This document shows positions 43,033 to 52,237 of a stretch of 64,000 nt of DNA, piece after piece (position 1 is the first letter of the stretch; the number at the start of each line of letters is the position of its first letter). The position numbers were made by a program, and so were the translations under genes. This DNA comes from JAWLBM01 sp041687675 (lineage in GTDB: Bacteria; Pseudomonadota; Alphaproteobacteria; Rhizobiales; Pleomorphomonadaceae), in contig JAWLBM010000017.1 in the NCBI GenBank assembly GCA_041687675.1, forward strand, positions 1 through 64,000, written 5' to 3'. Under the pieces are notes generated by a model. That model saw only the letters and a program-made list of their open reading frames with translations. It had not been told where the DNA came from and made no database searches.

Positions 43033-45081
43033 ATGTCTACCATTCGTCATCGCCGGGCCCTGACGGCCGGCGTCTCCATGCTCGTCCTCCTCCCCGTCGC
43101 AGCGGGCGCCGCCGAGATCGTCGGCACCATCAACGCGGACGTCCTCACCGGGACCGAGGCCATCGACGTCATCTCCGGCGGCGCCGGCAACGACCGGATC
43201 CTCGGCGATCCGCAGGCGGCGAACCTGCCGGTCACGGCGGTCACACGCGTCGCCCGGCCGCACAACGCCGCCCAGCCGAACCTCGGCACGATCGAGGACC
43301 CGGTCTATTCGGCCGACGGCCTCACCATGGCCTATTCCGTCGTGTCCGACGTGACGGCGAACACCTGCTCGGTGATCCTCCGCAGCGTGGCCACCGGCGC
43401 CGAGACGGTGGTCGACGCCAAGTCGAACGCGGCGGCCGGCACGCTCGGCCTCTGCGATCGCGTGTCGCTCTCGGCGAACGGCAAGAAGCTGGTCTTCTCC
43501 TCGGTCGCCCCGCTCGTCTCCGGCGACATGAACGGCATGGTGGACGTCCACCTCTACGACGTCGACACCAAGGTGATCACCCGCGTGTCGGTGACGGACA
43601 TGGAAGGCCAGGGCGACGGCCACAGCTACGAGCCCGTGATCTCGCCGGACGGCACCAGGGTGGCCTTCGCCTCGAAGGCCACGAACCTTCCCGCCGCCGC
43701 CGGCGCCGACAGCAACGGCAAGGCCGACGTCTTCGTCCGCGACCTCGTCGCCGGCACCACGGTGCGGTTGAGCGAGTCGGCGCTGGGGGTGCAGGGCATC
43801 GACGGCGACGCCGGCTGGCCGGTGTTCTCGGCCGATGGAAAGCGGCTGGCCTTCCACACCGGCGCCAGGAACATGGTGACCACCGACACCGACATGGTGC
43901 AGGACGTCTACGTCCGCGACCTCGCCACCAAGGCGATGACTCGCGTCTCCGTGTCCGCCGTCGCCAACCAGGCGCCGTCGGGGGCCAGCGGCTACCCGGC
44001 CTTCTCGCCCGACGGCCTCGAGGTGGTGTTCCAGTCGGCGGCCGAGAACCTCGTTGCCGGCGACACCAACGGCAAGGTGGACGTGTTCGTCCGCGACCTC
44101 ATCGCCAACACGACGAAGCTGGTGTCGCGGACCGCGGCGGCCCAGGCCGACGGCGCGAGCGCGATGCCCTTCTACTCGCCGGATTCCAGCAAGGTCGTCT
44201 TCCACTCCAACGCCACCAACCTCGTCACCGGCGACACCAACGCCGACGGCGACTGGTTCATGGCGGACCTCCTCGGCGGGGCGATCACTCGCCTGTCGAC
44301 CAAGGCGGCGGGTGGCCAGGTGGAGAACGCCGGGGACGCGGCGGGCATCGCCGCCATGTCGCCGAACGGGCTCGCCTTCGCCTACGCCTCCAGGGCGATC
44401 GACATCACCGCCGACGGCAACGGCGTCGCCGACCTCTTCCTCGCCACGCTGGCGCCGGGAGCCGGCGGGCGCGACGTCCTGCGGGGCGACGACGGCGAGG
44501 ACTGGATCCACGGCGGCGGCGGCGACGACCTCGTCTCCGGCGGCCCCGGCAAGGACACGCTGGTCGGCGGCGCGGGCATCGACCGCGTCTCCTTCGCGGA
44601 CGCGGCCGCCAAGGTGACGGTGGATCTCGCGACCGGCAAGACCTCGGACGGCGACAAGATCTCGGAGGTCGAGGGCATCGTCGGGTCGAAGTTCGACGAC
44701 GTGCTGAAGGGCGACGCGAAGGGGAACGTGATCCACGGCGGGCCGGGAGCCGACGTGATGACCGGCGGCGGCGGCGCCGACAGGTTCACCTACGCCAGCC
44801 TGGCCGAGAGCCCGGCGAAGTCGCCCGACACCATCACCGACTTCAAGCCCAAGATGAAGATCGACCTGTCGCTGGCGATCCCCGAGGCCAAGGGCAAGAA
44901 GAAGGGCAAGCAGAAGTTCACCTGGATCGGGTCGAAGCCGTTCAGCAAGAAGAAGGGCGAGGTCCGCTTCGAGAAGGAACTCCTGCAGATCGATGCCAAG
45001 GGCAAGGGCAAGGCTACCTTCGCGATCAAGCTTCCGAAGGTGGGCAGCCTGAAGAAGAAGCAGGTGATCGGCGTGAAGTGA
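43033..45081 (+). CDS. Secreted seven-bladed propeller (PD40/TolB-like) and RTX repeat protein, paralogue 2
   Basis: 682 residues. The signal peptide ends near AGA-AEI. An N-terminal RTX motif (GGAGNDRILGDP) precedes seven PD40 motifs such as ISPDGTRVAFASKATN, FSPDGLEVVFQSAAEN and YSPDSSKVVFHSNATN, implying a seven-bladed propeller (about 70-470). Blades carry D-x-N-G-x-x-D loops (GDTNGKVDVF, ADGNGVADLF) that look calcium-binding. Two RTX blocks follow (about 477-530 and 554-595), then a Lys-rich end with FTWIGSKPFSKKKG. It is paralogous to the protein at 11169-13325 but its C-terminus is far more basic. No protease domain is present. Confidence 0.82.
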   Translation: MSTIRHRRALTAGVSMLVLLPVAAGAAEIVGTINADVLTGTEAIDVISGGAGNDRILGDPQAANLPVTAVTRVARPHNAAQPNLGTIEDPVYSADGLTMAYSVVSDVTANTCSVILRSVATGAETVVDAKSNAAAGTLGLCDRVSLSANGKKLVFSSVAPLVSGDMNGMVDVHLYDVDTKVITRVSVTDMEGQGDGHSYEPVISPDGTRVAFASKATNLPAAAGADSNGKADVFVRDLVAGTTVRLSESALGVQGIDGDAGWPVFSADGKRLAFHTGARNMVTTDTDMVQDVYVRDLATKAMTRVSVSAVANQAPSGASGYPAFSPDGLEVVFQSAAENLVAGDTNGKVDVFVRDLIANTTKLVSRTAAAQADGASAMPFYSPDSSKVVFHSNATNLVTGDTNADGDWFMADLLGGAITRLSTKAAGGQVENAGDAAGIAAMSPNGLAFAYASRAIDITADGNGVADLFLATLAPGAGGRDVLRGDDGEDWIHGGGGDDLVSGGPGKDTLVGGAGIDRVSFADAAAKVTVDLATGKTSDGDKISEVEGIVGSKFDDVLKGDAKGNVIHGGPGADVMTGGGGADRFTYASLAESPAKSPDTITDFKPKMKIDLSLAIPEAKGKKKGKQKFTWIGSKPFSKKKGEVRFEKELLQIDAKGKGKATFAIKLPKVGSLKKKQVIGVK

Positions 45082-45104
45082 CCTGCCTTCCCGAGGCATG
45101 GCGG

Positions 45105-45127
45105 CGGCCCGGGCACCCCCCGGGCCG
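45105..45127. terminator. Terminator between the RTX gene and guaD
   Basis: CGGCCCGGG and CCCGGGCCG form a perfect 9-bp stem with loop CACCC in the gap between two convergent genes, so it can act on both strands. T-runs are weak. Confidence 0.55.
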
Positions 45128-45156
45128 TCGTCGTTCGGGCGGCACCGGTGTCGCGG

Positions 45157-46473
45157 TCAGACCCGCCGCCCGGCGATGTAGGTCGCGGCGACGGCGCGGT
45201 CGTCGCCGAGCGTCATCAGCACGAAGAGTTCCTCCTCGAGGTCGCCCCGGGCCGCCTCCATCCGGTGGGCCATCGCCGGGGTCGCCCGCGAATCGAGCAC
45301 CACCAGGTCCGCGGCGTGGCCGGGCTCGATCCGGCCGATCTCCGCCGCCTCGCCGATCGCCTCGGCGTTGCCGAGCGTCATGCGGTGGAAGGCCTGCAGG
45401 GCGGAGAGCTTCTGGCCGCGCAGCTGCATCACCTTGTAGGCCTCCGCCGCGGTCGCCAGCATCGAGTAACTGGTGCCGCCGCCGACGTCGGTGGCGAGGG
45501 CGTGCCGCACCGGATGCGGCCCCCGGTCGAGCCCGTCGTGGTCGAAGAGGCCCGAGCCGATGAAGAGGTTCGAGGTCGGGCAGAAGACGGCGACGCAGCC
45601 GATCTCGCTCATGCGCGCGATCTCGTCCGGCCTCAGGTGGATGCAGTGGCCGAGCAGGGTGCGCGGCGACAGCATGCCGAAGCGGTCGTAGACGTCGAGG
45701 TAGCCGGCGCTCTCCGGGAACAGCCGGGCCACGGCCTCGATCTCGGCGAGGTTCTCCGACATGTGCGTCTGCAGCAGGCAGTCCGGGTGGTCGGCGAGGA
45801 GCCGGCCCGCGACCTCCAGCTGCGCGGCCGTCGAGGTGATGGCGAAGCGCGGGGTGATCACCACCCGCTGGCGGCCGCGGCGGTGCCAGCGCCGGATCAG
45901 CGCCTCGGTGTCGGCGAGGGCGGAGGCGGGCGTGTCGCACAGCGCGGGCGGGGCGTTGCGGTCCATCATCGTCTTGCCGGCGAGCATCAGCGTGCCGCGC
46001 CGCTGGCTCTCCTCGAAGAAGGCGTCGATGGCCGAGGCGTGCACCGAGCCGTAGACGACGGCCGTGGTGGTGCCGTTGCGGGCGAGTTCGTCGAGGAAGA
46101 AGCGGGCGCCGGCCTCCGCGTGGGCGCGCTCGGCGTACTTCATCTCGGCGGGGAAGGTGTACTTCTGCAGCCACTCGAGGAGCTGCGTCCCCCAGGAGGC
46201 GATCACCTGCGTCTGCGGGAAGTGGATGTGGGCGTCGATGAAGCCCGGCAGGATCAGCCGGTCGCCGTGGTCGTCCACCATCGTCCCCGGCCTGCGGTGG
46301 GACTCGAGGTCGGCGGCGTCGGCGACGGCGAGAATGCGGCCGCCCTCCACCACCACGATGCCGTCCGGGCGGTAGCGGTAGCTGCCCGCGTCGCCGGCGC
46401 CCGCCGGCGCGCGGTCGAAGCTCAGCACCCGGCCGCGCAGGATCCGCCGGCCCGTGTCCCCGCTCTCCGCCAT
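45157..46473 (-). CDS. guaD: Guanine deaminase
   Basis: 438 residues, amidohydrolase superfamily; converts guanine to xanthine. Metal-binding and active-site motifs: PGFIDAHIHFPQTQVIASWG (HxH), QTHMSENLAEIE, LGHCIHL, the CPTSNLFIGSG stretch typical of guanine deaminase and the metal Asp in ATDVGGGTSYSM. Start ATG at 46473 (MAESGDTGRR). It stands alone, without other purine catabolic genes in the window. Confidence 0.95.
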   Translation of the reverse strand: MAESGDTGRRILRGRVLSFDRAPAGAGDAGSYRYRPDGIVVVEGGRILAVADAADLESHRRPGTMVDDHGDRLILPGFIDAHIHFPQTQVIASWGTQLLEWLQKYTFPAEMKYAERAHAEAGARFFLDELARNGTTTAVVYGSVHASAIDAFFEESQRRGTLMLAGKTMMDRNAPPALCDTPASALADTEALIRRWHRRGRQRVVITPRFAITSTAAQLEVAGRLLADHPDCLLQTHMSENLAEIEAVARLFPESAGYLDVYDRFGMLSPRTLLGHCIHLRPDEIARMSEIGCVAVFCPTSNLFIGSGLFDHDGLDRGPHPVRHALATDVGGGTSYSMLATAAEAYKVMQLRGQKLSALQAFHRMTLGNAEAIGEAAEIGRIEPGHAADLVVLDSRATPAMAHRMEAARGDLEEELFVLMTLGDDRAVAATYIAGRRV

Positions 46474-46627
46474 GTCCCGTCGTCTCCCCTCCGAGGTGGT
46501 CCGCCGAATTAACCGGATTCCGCCGCGGTCAGGAAGGGGAGGGCGCGTCGGTCGCGGAAGGATGCCGGGCGGCCCCGATGGCGCGGTGACAAAACCGGCC
46601 CCCGCTCGGCCCGCGGCGGAGGCCCGG

Positions 46628-47740
46628 TCAGCCGGCGCGAAGGCTCACCAGCGGGGCGAGCATCGCGGCCACCTCGGACTGCCGCCGGGTGCCGGTCTTC
46701 GCCATCACGCGCTTGACGTGGGTGCGGATCGTCTCCCGCGACGTTCCGCTGTCGGCGGCCATGTCCTCGATGGACTTGCCCGAGACGAGCGCCCGGGCGA
46801 TCCGGGCCTCCGCGGCGGTGAGGTCGTAGAGGCCGGCGACGATGGAGGGGTCGAGGTGCCGGTGGGCCGTCGCGAGGGTGACGACGAGGATGGCGTCGGC
46901 GCCGGAGAAGACGTCGTTGGCCTGTCGGGCGACCGGCAGCAGGTGGGCCACCGCCGCCGGCCGGTCGTCGGTCGCCGGCACCGGGATGGAGCGAACGGTT
47001 CCCCGTTGTCCGCCGCCGCGGCCGATCTGCTCCAGCGCCTCGTTCATCAGCCGGTCCGCTTCGGGGTGGGCGAGGGCGATCCGGCCGTGCGCGCGCTGGG
47101 CGATGACACCCGACAGGCTCTCGAAATCCGCGTTGTGCAACCGGAGTCGCGCGCGGATGTCGAGCACCGCCGCCGGCACCCCCAGCGCCGACATGGTCTC
47201 GACGGCGGTGCGGGCCCGCTCGAGCCCTAGCCGTCCGGCGACCATCGCCGCCCGCGCGATATGCGGCCTCAGCCGGTCGAGGTTCGCCACCACGCTCTCC
47301 TCGAAGGGGTCCTCGCCGATCAGCCGCTCGAACCCGAACACCATGGAATCGCCGTTGGGGACCAGGAGGACGGCGCCGCAGGCCCAGCCGATCCCGCGCG
47401 GGCGGAGGAAGTTCGCGTGGATGTCGGACTGCGAGCCGTCCTCGCCGCCGAAGACGGTGCGATCCTCCACGAAGCCGAGGTGTCCGCCGGCCGCGTAGCG
47501 GCGCAGCCAGTCGTTGTCGAGCATGCCGGCCGCGATCAGGTCTTCCGCGATCCGGCGGCTGTTCTCGGTGCTGGTCCAGCGGATCGCCCGCTCGCTTGGC
47601 CGGTCGCCGCGATGGATGAGCACGCCGCCCCAGGCGCGGGCCTGGCCCGACATCCGCTCCAGGACGCCCGGCCAGAGCTCCGGGATGACCGCCGCCTCGT
47701 AGAGACCGTCCGCGAGCGCCTCGAAGGAATCCACATTCAT
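46628..47740 (-). CDS. LuxR-family transcriptional regulator
   Basis: 370 residues from ATG 47740 (MNVDSFEALADGLYEAAVIP). The C-terminal LuxR-type helix-turn-helix is at about 308-355: LTAAEARIARALVSGKSIED then TSRETIRTHVKRVMAKTG. The N-terminal 300 residues have a PAS-like character (VLDIRARLRLHNADFESLSG) but no recognised ligand site; no autoinducer-binding domain is evident. It is divergent from fhs, 229 bases away. Targets unknown. Longer in-frame starts exist, but they run through GC-rich leader sequence. Confidence 0.82.
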   Translation of the reverse strand: MNVDSFEALADGLYEAAVIPELWPGVLERMSGQARAWGGVLIHRGDRPSERAIRWTSTENSRRIAEDLIAAGMLDNDWLRRYAAGGHLGFVEDRTVFGGEDGSQSDIHANFLRPRGIGWACGAVLLVPNGDSMVFGFERLIGEDPFEESVVANLDRLRPHIARAAMVAGRLGLERARTAVETMSALGVPAAVLDIRARLRLHNADFESLSGVIAQRAHGRIALAHPEADRLMNEALEQIGRGGGQRGTVRSIPVPATDDRPAAVAHLLPVARQANDVFSGADAILVVTLATAHRHLDPSIVAGLYDLTAAEARIARALVSGKSIEDMAADSGTSRETIRTHVKRVMAKTGTRRQSEVAAMLAPLVSLRAG

Positions 47741-47969
47741 CGCCGCCCCGCCGGCCCCGGAATCATCGACATTTGCTACAATATACCGAAAACGCAGGCA
47801 AGCGGCGGCGCGGCGGACCGCCCGCGGGTCGGGGCCGTCAGGGCGCGGCGTCGCGTTTCGGCGGTTTCGCCGGCCCGTCCGCTCGTGCAAGGCTCGGCCA
47901 GAACGGGAGGATCGCCCGGACGGCCGCGCGCGGCCGAACCGGGCGGGGTCGAATGCCGGAGGGAACCAC

Positions 47970-49643
47970 ATGAAGAGCGACATCGAGATCGCCCGCGCCG
48001 CCAGCCTGAAGCCGATCGGCGAGATCGCCGGGCGGCTCCACATCCCGGGCGACGCCCTGGTCCCCTACGGCCGGCATATCGCAAAGATCGAGCACGGCTT
48101 CCTCGAGAGCCTCCGCGAACGGCCGCGCGGCAAGCTGGTCCTGGTGACGGCGATCACGCCGACGCCCGCGGGCGAGGGGAAGACCACCACGACCGTCGGC
48201 CTCGGCGACGCGCTGAACCGGATCGGCCGCAACGCCGCGATCTGCCTGCGCGAGCCTTCGCTCGGCCCCTGCTTCGGGGTCAAGGGCGGCGCGGCGGGCG
48301 GCGGCTACAGCCAGGTGGTGCCGATGGAGGCGATCAACCTCCATTTCACCGGCGACTTCCACGCCATCACCTCGGCGCACAACCTGCTCGCCGCGCTGGT
48401 CGACAACCATGTCTACTGGGGCAGCGAGCCGAAGATCGACGGCCGGCGGCTGACCTGGCGCCGCGTCCTCGACATGAACGACCGCATGCTGCGCAACCAG
48501 TTGAACGGCCTCGGCGGGGTCGCCAACGGCTACCCGAAGGAGGACGGCTTCGACATCACCGTGGCGTCCGAGGTGATGGCGGTGTTCTGCCTAGCCCGCG
48601 ACCTCAGGGACCTCGAGCAGCGGCTGGCGCGGATCGTCATCGGCGAGACGGAGGACAAGCGCTTCCTCACCGCCGACGTGGTCGGCGCAGCCGGAGCGAT
48701 GGCCGTGCTGCTGCGCGACGCGATCCAGCCGAACCTCGTCCAGACGCTGGAGGGCAACCCGGCCTTCGTCCACGGCGGCCCCTTCGCCAACATCGCCCAT
48801 GGCTGCAACTCCGTGATCGCCACCGACGCGGCGCTGCGCCTTGCCGACGTGGTGGTGACGGAAGCCGGCTTCGGCGCGGACCTCGGCGCCGAGAAGTTCA
48901 TGGACATCAAGTGCCGCAAGGCGGGCCTGGCGCCGGACGCGGCGGTGATCGTCGCCACCATCCGGGCGCTGAAGATGCACGGCGGGGTCGCGAAGGAGGA
49001 CCTCACCCGCGAGAACCTTTCCGCCCTGCGGACCGGCTTCGACAACCTCGCCCGGCATGTGGAGAACGTCGGCCGCTTCGGCGTCGAGGCGGTGGTCGGC
49101 ATCAACCGCTTCGGCTCGGACACCGACGAGGAGGTGAACCTCCTCCTCGAACTGTGCAACCGCATCGGCGTGGAGGCGGTGATCTGCACCCATTTCGCCG
49201 ACGGCGGCCGCGGCGCCGAGGCGCTGGCGCACAAGGTGGCGGCGATCCTCGACCGGCCGCGGCGGGCGCCGTTCCGCCATCTCTACCCGGACGAGATGCC
49301 GCTGCTGGAGAAGGTGTCGACCATCGCCCGCGACATCTACCGGGCCTCGGGCGTGGAGGCGACGCCGAAGGCGCGGGCGCGCCTCGCCCAGTTCGAGGGC
49401 GCCGGCTACGGCCACCTGCCGGTGTGCATCGCCAAGACGCAGTCGTCCTTCTCCGCAGACCCGGCGCTGAAGAACGCGCCCGTCGGCCACGTGTTGCCGA
49501 TCCGCGAGGTGCGGCTGTCGGCGGGGGCGGAGTTCGTGGTGGTGATCTGCGGGGACATCATGACGATGCCCGGACTGCCGAGGGTGCCGTCGGCAGTCAA
49601 GATCCGGCTCGACGAGAACGGCGAGATCGAGGGGCTGAGCTGA
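47970..49643 (+). CDS. fhs: Formate--tetrahydrofolate ligase
   Basis: 557 residues, the family length. It joins formate to tetrahydrofolate using ATP, feeding one-carbon metabolism. Motifs: the P-loop-like TPAGEGKTTTTVGLGDAL near residue 66, REPSLGPCFGVKGGAAGGGY, LEGNPAFVHGGPFANIAHGC and EAGFGADLGAEKF. A ribosome site, GGAGGGAA, lies 7 bases before the ATG. No folate riboswitch was recognised in the leader. Confidence 0.97.
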   Translation: MKSDIEIARAASLKPIGEIAGRLHIPGDALVPYGRHIAKIEHGFLESLRERPRGKLVLVTAITPTPAGEGKTTTTVGLGDALNRIGRNAAICLREPSLGPCFGVKGGAAGGGYSQVVPMEAINLHFTGDFHAITSAHNLLAALVDNHVYWGSEPKIDGRRLTWRRVLDMNDRMLRNQLNGLGGVANGYPKEDGFDITVASEVMAVFCLARDLRDLEQRLARIVIGETEDKRFLTADVVGAAGAMAVLLRDAIQPNLVQTLEGNPAFVHGGPFANIAHGCNSVIATDAALRLADVVVTEAGFGADLGAEKFMDIKCRKAGLAPDAAVIVATIRALKMHGGVAKEDLTRENLSALRTGFDNLARHVENVGRFGVEAVVGINRFGSDTDEEVNLLLELCNRIGVEAVICTHFADGGRGAEALAHKVAAILDRPRRAPFRHLYPDEMPLLEKVSTIARDIYRASGVEATPKARARLAQFEGAGYGHLPVCIAKTQSSFSADPALKNAPVGHVLPIREVRLSAGAEFVVVICGDIMTMPGLPRVPSAVKIRLDENGEIEGLS

Positions 49644-49658
49644 CCGGGCCGTCCGGGG

Positions 49659-49988
49659 TCAGACGAAGCGGAAGCGGGCGAGCCGGCGGTCGTCCGTCGC
49701 GTGGACGTGGATCGGCTCTTCCCGGAAGCGGACGCCGATGTCGCGCGCCGTTCGCCAGACCACTTCGGCCCGCTGCACCGTGTGCTCGGCCGGATCGAAA
49801 AGGTAGAAGTCGGCCGGGATGTCGCTCGCGTGATCGCTGCGGATCAGCGCGCCGCTCTCGGAGACGTTGCGCACAACGCAATCCCAGGTGAAGCGGAAAT
49901 CCCCGAAGGCGACCTTGCCGCCCTTGAAGGTGCGCCGGCGTATGCCACCGCGCCGCTTGTCGTCTGAAAAACTCTCGACCGCCGTCAT
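49659..49988 (-). CDS. PilZ domain protein
   Basis: 109 residues from ATG 49988. It has the two-part c-di-GMP-binding signature of PilZ: RxxxR (RGGIR, about residues 13-17) and NxSxxG (RNVSESGALI, about 41-50), then a small beta-barrel ending in RRLARFRFV. It is probably a single-domain c-di-GMP receptor. It converges with fhs (15-base gap) and shares an AT-rich spacer with the divergent deacetylase gene. Confidence 0.85.
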   Translation of the reverse strand: MTAVESFSDDKRRGGIRRRTFKGGKVAFGDFRFTWDCVVRNVSESGALIRSDHASDIPADFYLFDPAEHTVQRAEVVWRTARDIGVRFREEPIHVHATDDRRLARFRFV

Positions 49989-50116
49989 GTTCGCCCCGCA
50001 ACGCTCCGATGCTTCGGACCGGAACAATATACATCGAACTTTACGCAAATTGACCCGTGGATCGGATTTAACCTTAACGGAACAATGGGGCGGCGACCGG
50101 TCGGCCCGCCGTTTAT

Positions 50117-50148
50117 TTAATGCAATATTTATAATAACTAAATCTTAA
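50117..50148. promoter_or_regulatory. Two CtrA-like boxes in the divergent PilZ/deacetylase spacer
   Basis: TTAA-TGCAATA-TTTA (50117-50131) and ATAA-CTAAATC-TTAA (50134-50148) each match the CtrA consensus TTAA-N7-TTAA with one mismatch. They lie in a strikingly AT-rich stretch. A further TTAACCTTAA is at 50068-50077 with the wrong spacing. Confidence 0.35.
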
Positions 50149-50195
50149 GCCTTCGCCGCCGGGCGGGGCCGAGCACGTGCCTGAAGGAGAAGCGT

Positions 50196-51287
50196 TTGGC
50201 CGCGTCGATGCGAAACCTGGCGATCCGGGCAGCATTCCGCCTCATGGCGACCGCCGGCGCGGGGCGCTGGCTGGGCGCCGGCGGCCCGCGCTGCGCGGTG
50301 CTGATGATGCATAGGGTCCGCCCGGCCCGGGACGCCGCCTTCCAGCCCAACCGCCACCTCGAGATCACGCCGGACTTCCTCGACCGGGTGCTCGGCCGGC
50401 TGCGCGCGCGCGGGATCCCGGTCGTCCCGCTGGAGGAGGCGGCGGCGCGCCTCGCCGGCCCGCGGGCTCCCGAACGCATCGCCGTGCTCACCTTCGACGA
50501 CGGCTACCGCGACAACCTCGAGCAGGCCGCCCCGGTGCTGCGCAGCCACGGTGTTCCCTTCACGGTCTTCGTCTCCTCCGGCATGGTCGACGGCCGCGCC
50601 AACGCCTGGTGGATGGCGCTCGAGGAGATGCTGGCTGCCGCCGAGGCGCTGGACGCCCGGCCCGCCGGCCTCGGCATCCTCCGGGCCGGCGACCCGGTCC
50701 GCAAGCGCGCGGCCTTCGAGGCGGTCTCGACGGCGCTCTGGCGCCTCGGCGAGGCCGGGCGCGACGTCGCCATCCGCGAGATCGCCCGCCGTCACGGCCA
50801 CGACATTCCGGCGATGCTGGCGCGCGAGATGATGGACTGGAGCGAGGCGCGCCGCCTCGCTGCCGATCCGCTCTGCCGGATCGGCGGCCATACGACGGGC
50901 CACGCGGCGCTGGCGATGCTGGACGAAGCCGCGGCCCGGGCGGAGATCGCCGAGGACCTCGCCCGTATCGAGGCCGAGACGGGCGTGCGCCCGACGACCT
51001 TCGCCTACCCCTACGGCTGCCGCCGGGCCGTCGGCCCCCGCGAGCCCCGGCTGCTCGAGGGCCTCGGCATCGGGGCGGCGGTGACCACCGCGCCCGGGCT
51101 GGTCGGGCCGGATGCAGCGGACGGGGGCCGGCTCGCATGGCCGCGTGTGTCGCTGAACGGCCATTTCCAGAGCCTCGAGGCGGTCGACCTTCTCCTCGCC
51201 GGCGCCCCGTTCCGCCTTGCCGGCGCGCTCGGCCGGCGCCGCAGCACGGGGACCTTCAGGCCGGGTCCCGCCCTGGCGGCGCGATGA
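50196..51287 (+). CDS. Polysaccharide deacetylase family protein
   Basis: 363 residues. NodB-type carbohydrate esterase (CE4). The catalytic/metal motifs are LTFDDGYRDN near residue 97 and HTTGH (HxxxH) near 230, then TFAYPYGCRR. The start is probably TTG at 50196, because AAGGAG lies 6 bases upstream; the next ATG (50208) is too far from it. No clear signal peptide is visible, so cytoplasmic or inner-face action on a lipid-linked or nucleotide sugar is possible. Its end overlaps the DUF1194 gene by 32 bases on the other strand. Confidence 0.85.
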   Translation: MAASMRNLAIRAAFRLMATAGAGRWLGAGGPRCAVLMMHRVRPARDAAFQPNRHLEITPDFLDRVLGRLRARGIPVVPLEEAAARLAGPRAPERIAVLTFDDGYRDNLEQAAPVLRSHGVPFTVFVSSGMVDGRANAWWMALEEMLAAAEALDARPAGLGILRAGDPVRKRAAFEAVSTALWRLGEAGRDVAIREIARRHGHDIPAMLAREMMDWSEARRLAADPLCRIGGHTTGHAALAMLDEAAARAEIAEDLARIEAETGVRPTTFAYPYGCRRAVGPREPRLLEGLGIGAAVTTAPGLVGPDAADGGRLAWPRVSLNGHFQSLEAVDLLLAGAPFRLAGALGRRRSTGTFRPGPALAAR

Positions 51288-52011
51288 GCGCCTTTCCCGC
51301 CGCCGGCGGATCGACGTCGGCGATGGAAGGGAGGTCGATCTCGCGGACGAGCTTTCGGCGGATCGCCTCGGCGAAGGCGCCGAAGTCCGGCGCCTCCACG
51401 ACGAAGCTTCCCGGCCCGGTGATCAGCCGGTCCCGGTAGAACTCGACGACATCCGCATCGTCGGAAATCACCGCAAGGCCGTTCACCGTGACCCCGAGAT
51501 CCTCGGCGCGGCTCCGGGCTGCCCAGACATTGGGCGTCGTCCTGCGGCGAGGGGCGAGCGACTCCCGGCCGTCGCCGGACACGTTGACGACACGGCGCGT
51601 CGCGCAGATCCGCGGGTCCTCCAGCATGTCGAGCGCCGCCCCGAGGCCGTTGCCGAGGTCCGTGCTGCCGCCGATGCTGCGCGCCAGCCCGTCGACGAGT
51701 CCGGCGAAGCGGTCGGCGTCCGCAGGCGAGCGGATCACGTCCCAGTCCAGCACGTCGATGCCGCTCGCGGCGTCGCCCCAGACCACCACGGCGACTGCCA
51801 CCGTCCCGGCCGCCGCAAGGGCGGCCTTCACCTCCAGGTCTTGGAAGGCGAGGGCGGTGCCCCGGGTCTGGAGCGCGAATTCCTCGTCGCTGATGCTGGC
51901 GGAGGAATCGAAGGCGAGCACCAGGGCGAGATCCGCACATGCAAACGCTTCGGCGCGCGGGGCCGGAGCGCAGGCGATGACCAGGCCGAAAACAAGAAGA
52001 CCGATCCGCAC
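51256..52011 (-). CDS. DUF1194 domain protein (von Willebrand A-like), paralogue 2
   Basis: 251 residues with a GTG start at 52011. Signal peptide ending near AEA-FAC. MIDAS-like LAFDSSASISDEE near residue 33, then VVNVSGDGRESLA, VNGLAVISDDADVVEFYRDR and FVVEAPDFGAFAEAIRRKLV. It is clearly the same family as 13435-14160 but diverged, with a longer Pro/Ala C-terminus. Function unknown. It converges with the polysaccharide deacetylase gene. Confidence 0.85.
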   Translation of the reverse strand: MRIGLLVFGLVIACAPAPRAEAFACADLALVLAFDSSASISDEEFALQTRGTALAFQDLEVKAALAAAGTVAVAVVVWGDAASGIDVLDWDVIRSPADADRFAGLVDGLARSIGGSTDLGNGLGAALDMLEDPRICATRRVVNVSGDGRESLAPRRRTTPNVWAARSRAEDLGVTVNGLAVISDDADVVEFYRDRLITGPGSFVVEAPDFGAFAEAIRRKLVREIDLPSIADVDPPAAGKALIAPPGRDPA

Positions 52012-52237
52012 GGCGCCCCCCGCTGCAGAAGGTCGATCCGGGTCGAGTTCGGATGAAAGCGGACGAGCCGCTCCCGATCATGAAAGTGCATTCTGTGAAA
52101 TATGTAAATCGCCGATTGTGCCACTGTCATTGTGCAGTGACCGTCTCGGCGGATGGGCGCCGCGGCCGTCGATTCGATCGGCCGGGACGGCGCGCGGCCG
52201 CTTCGAGCCGTCGGGAGTTCCGCCGCCCGTGCGCCTG

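Noticed and set aside
47741..47969. Folate/THF riboswitch before fhs
   Set aside because: The spacer is GC-rich with several hairpins, but I could not match it to any known riboswitch consensus.
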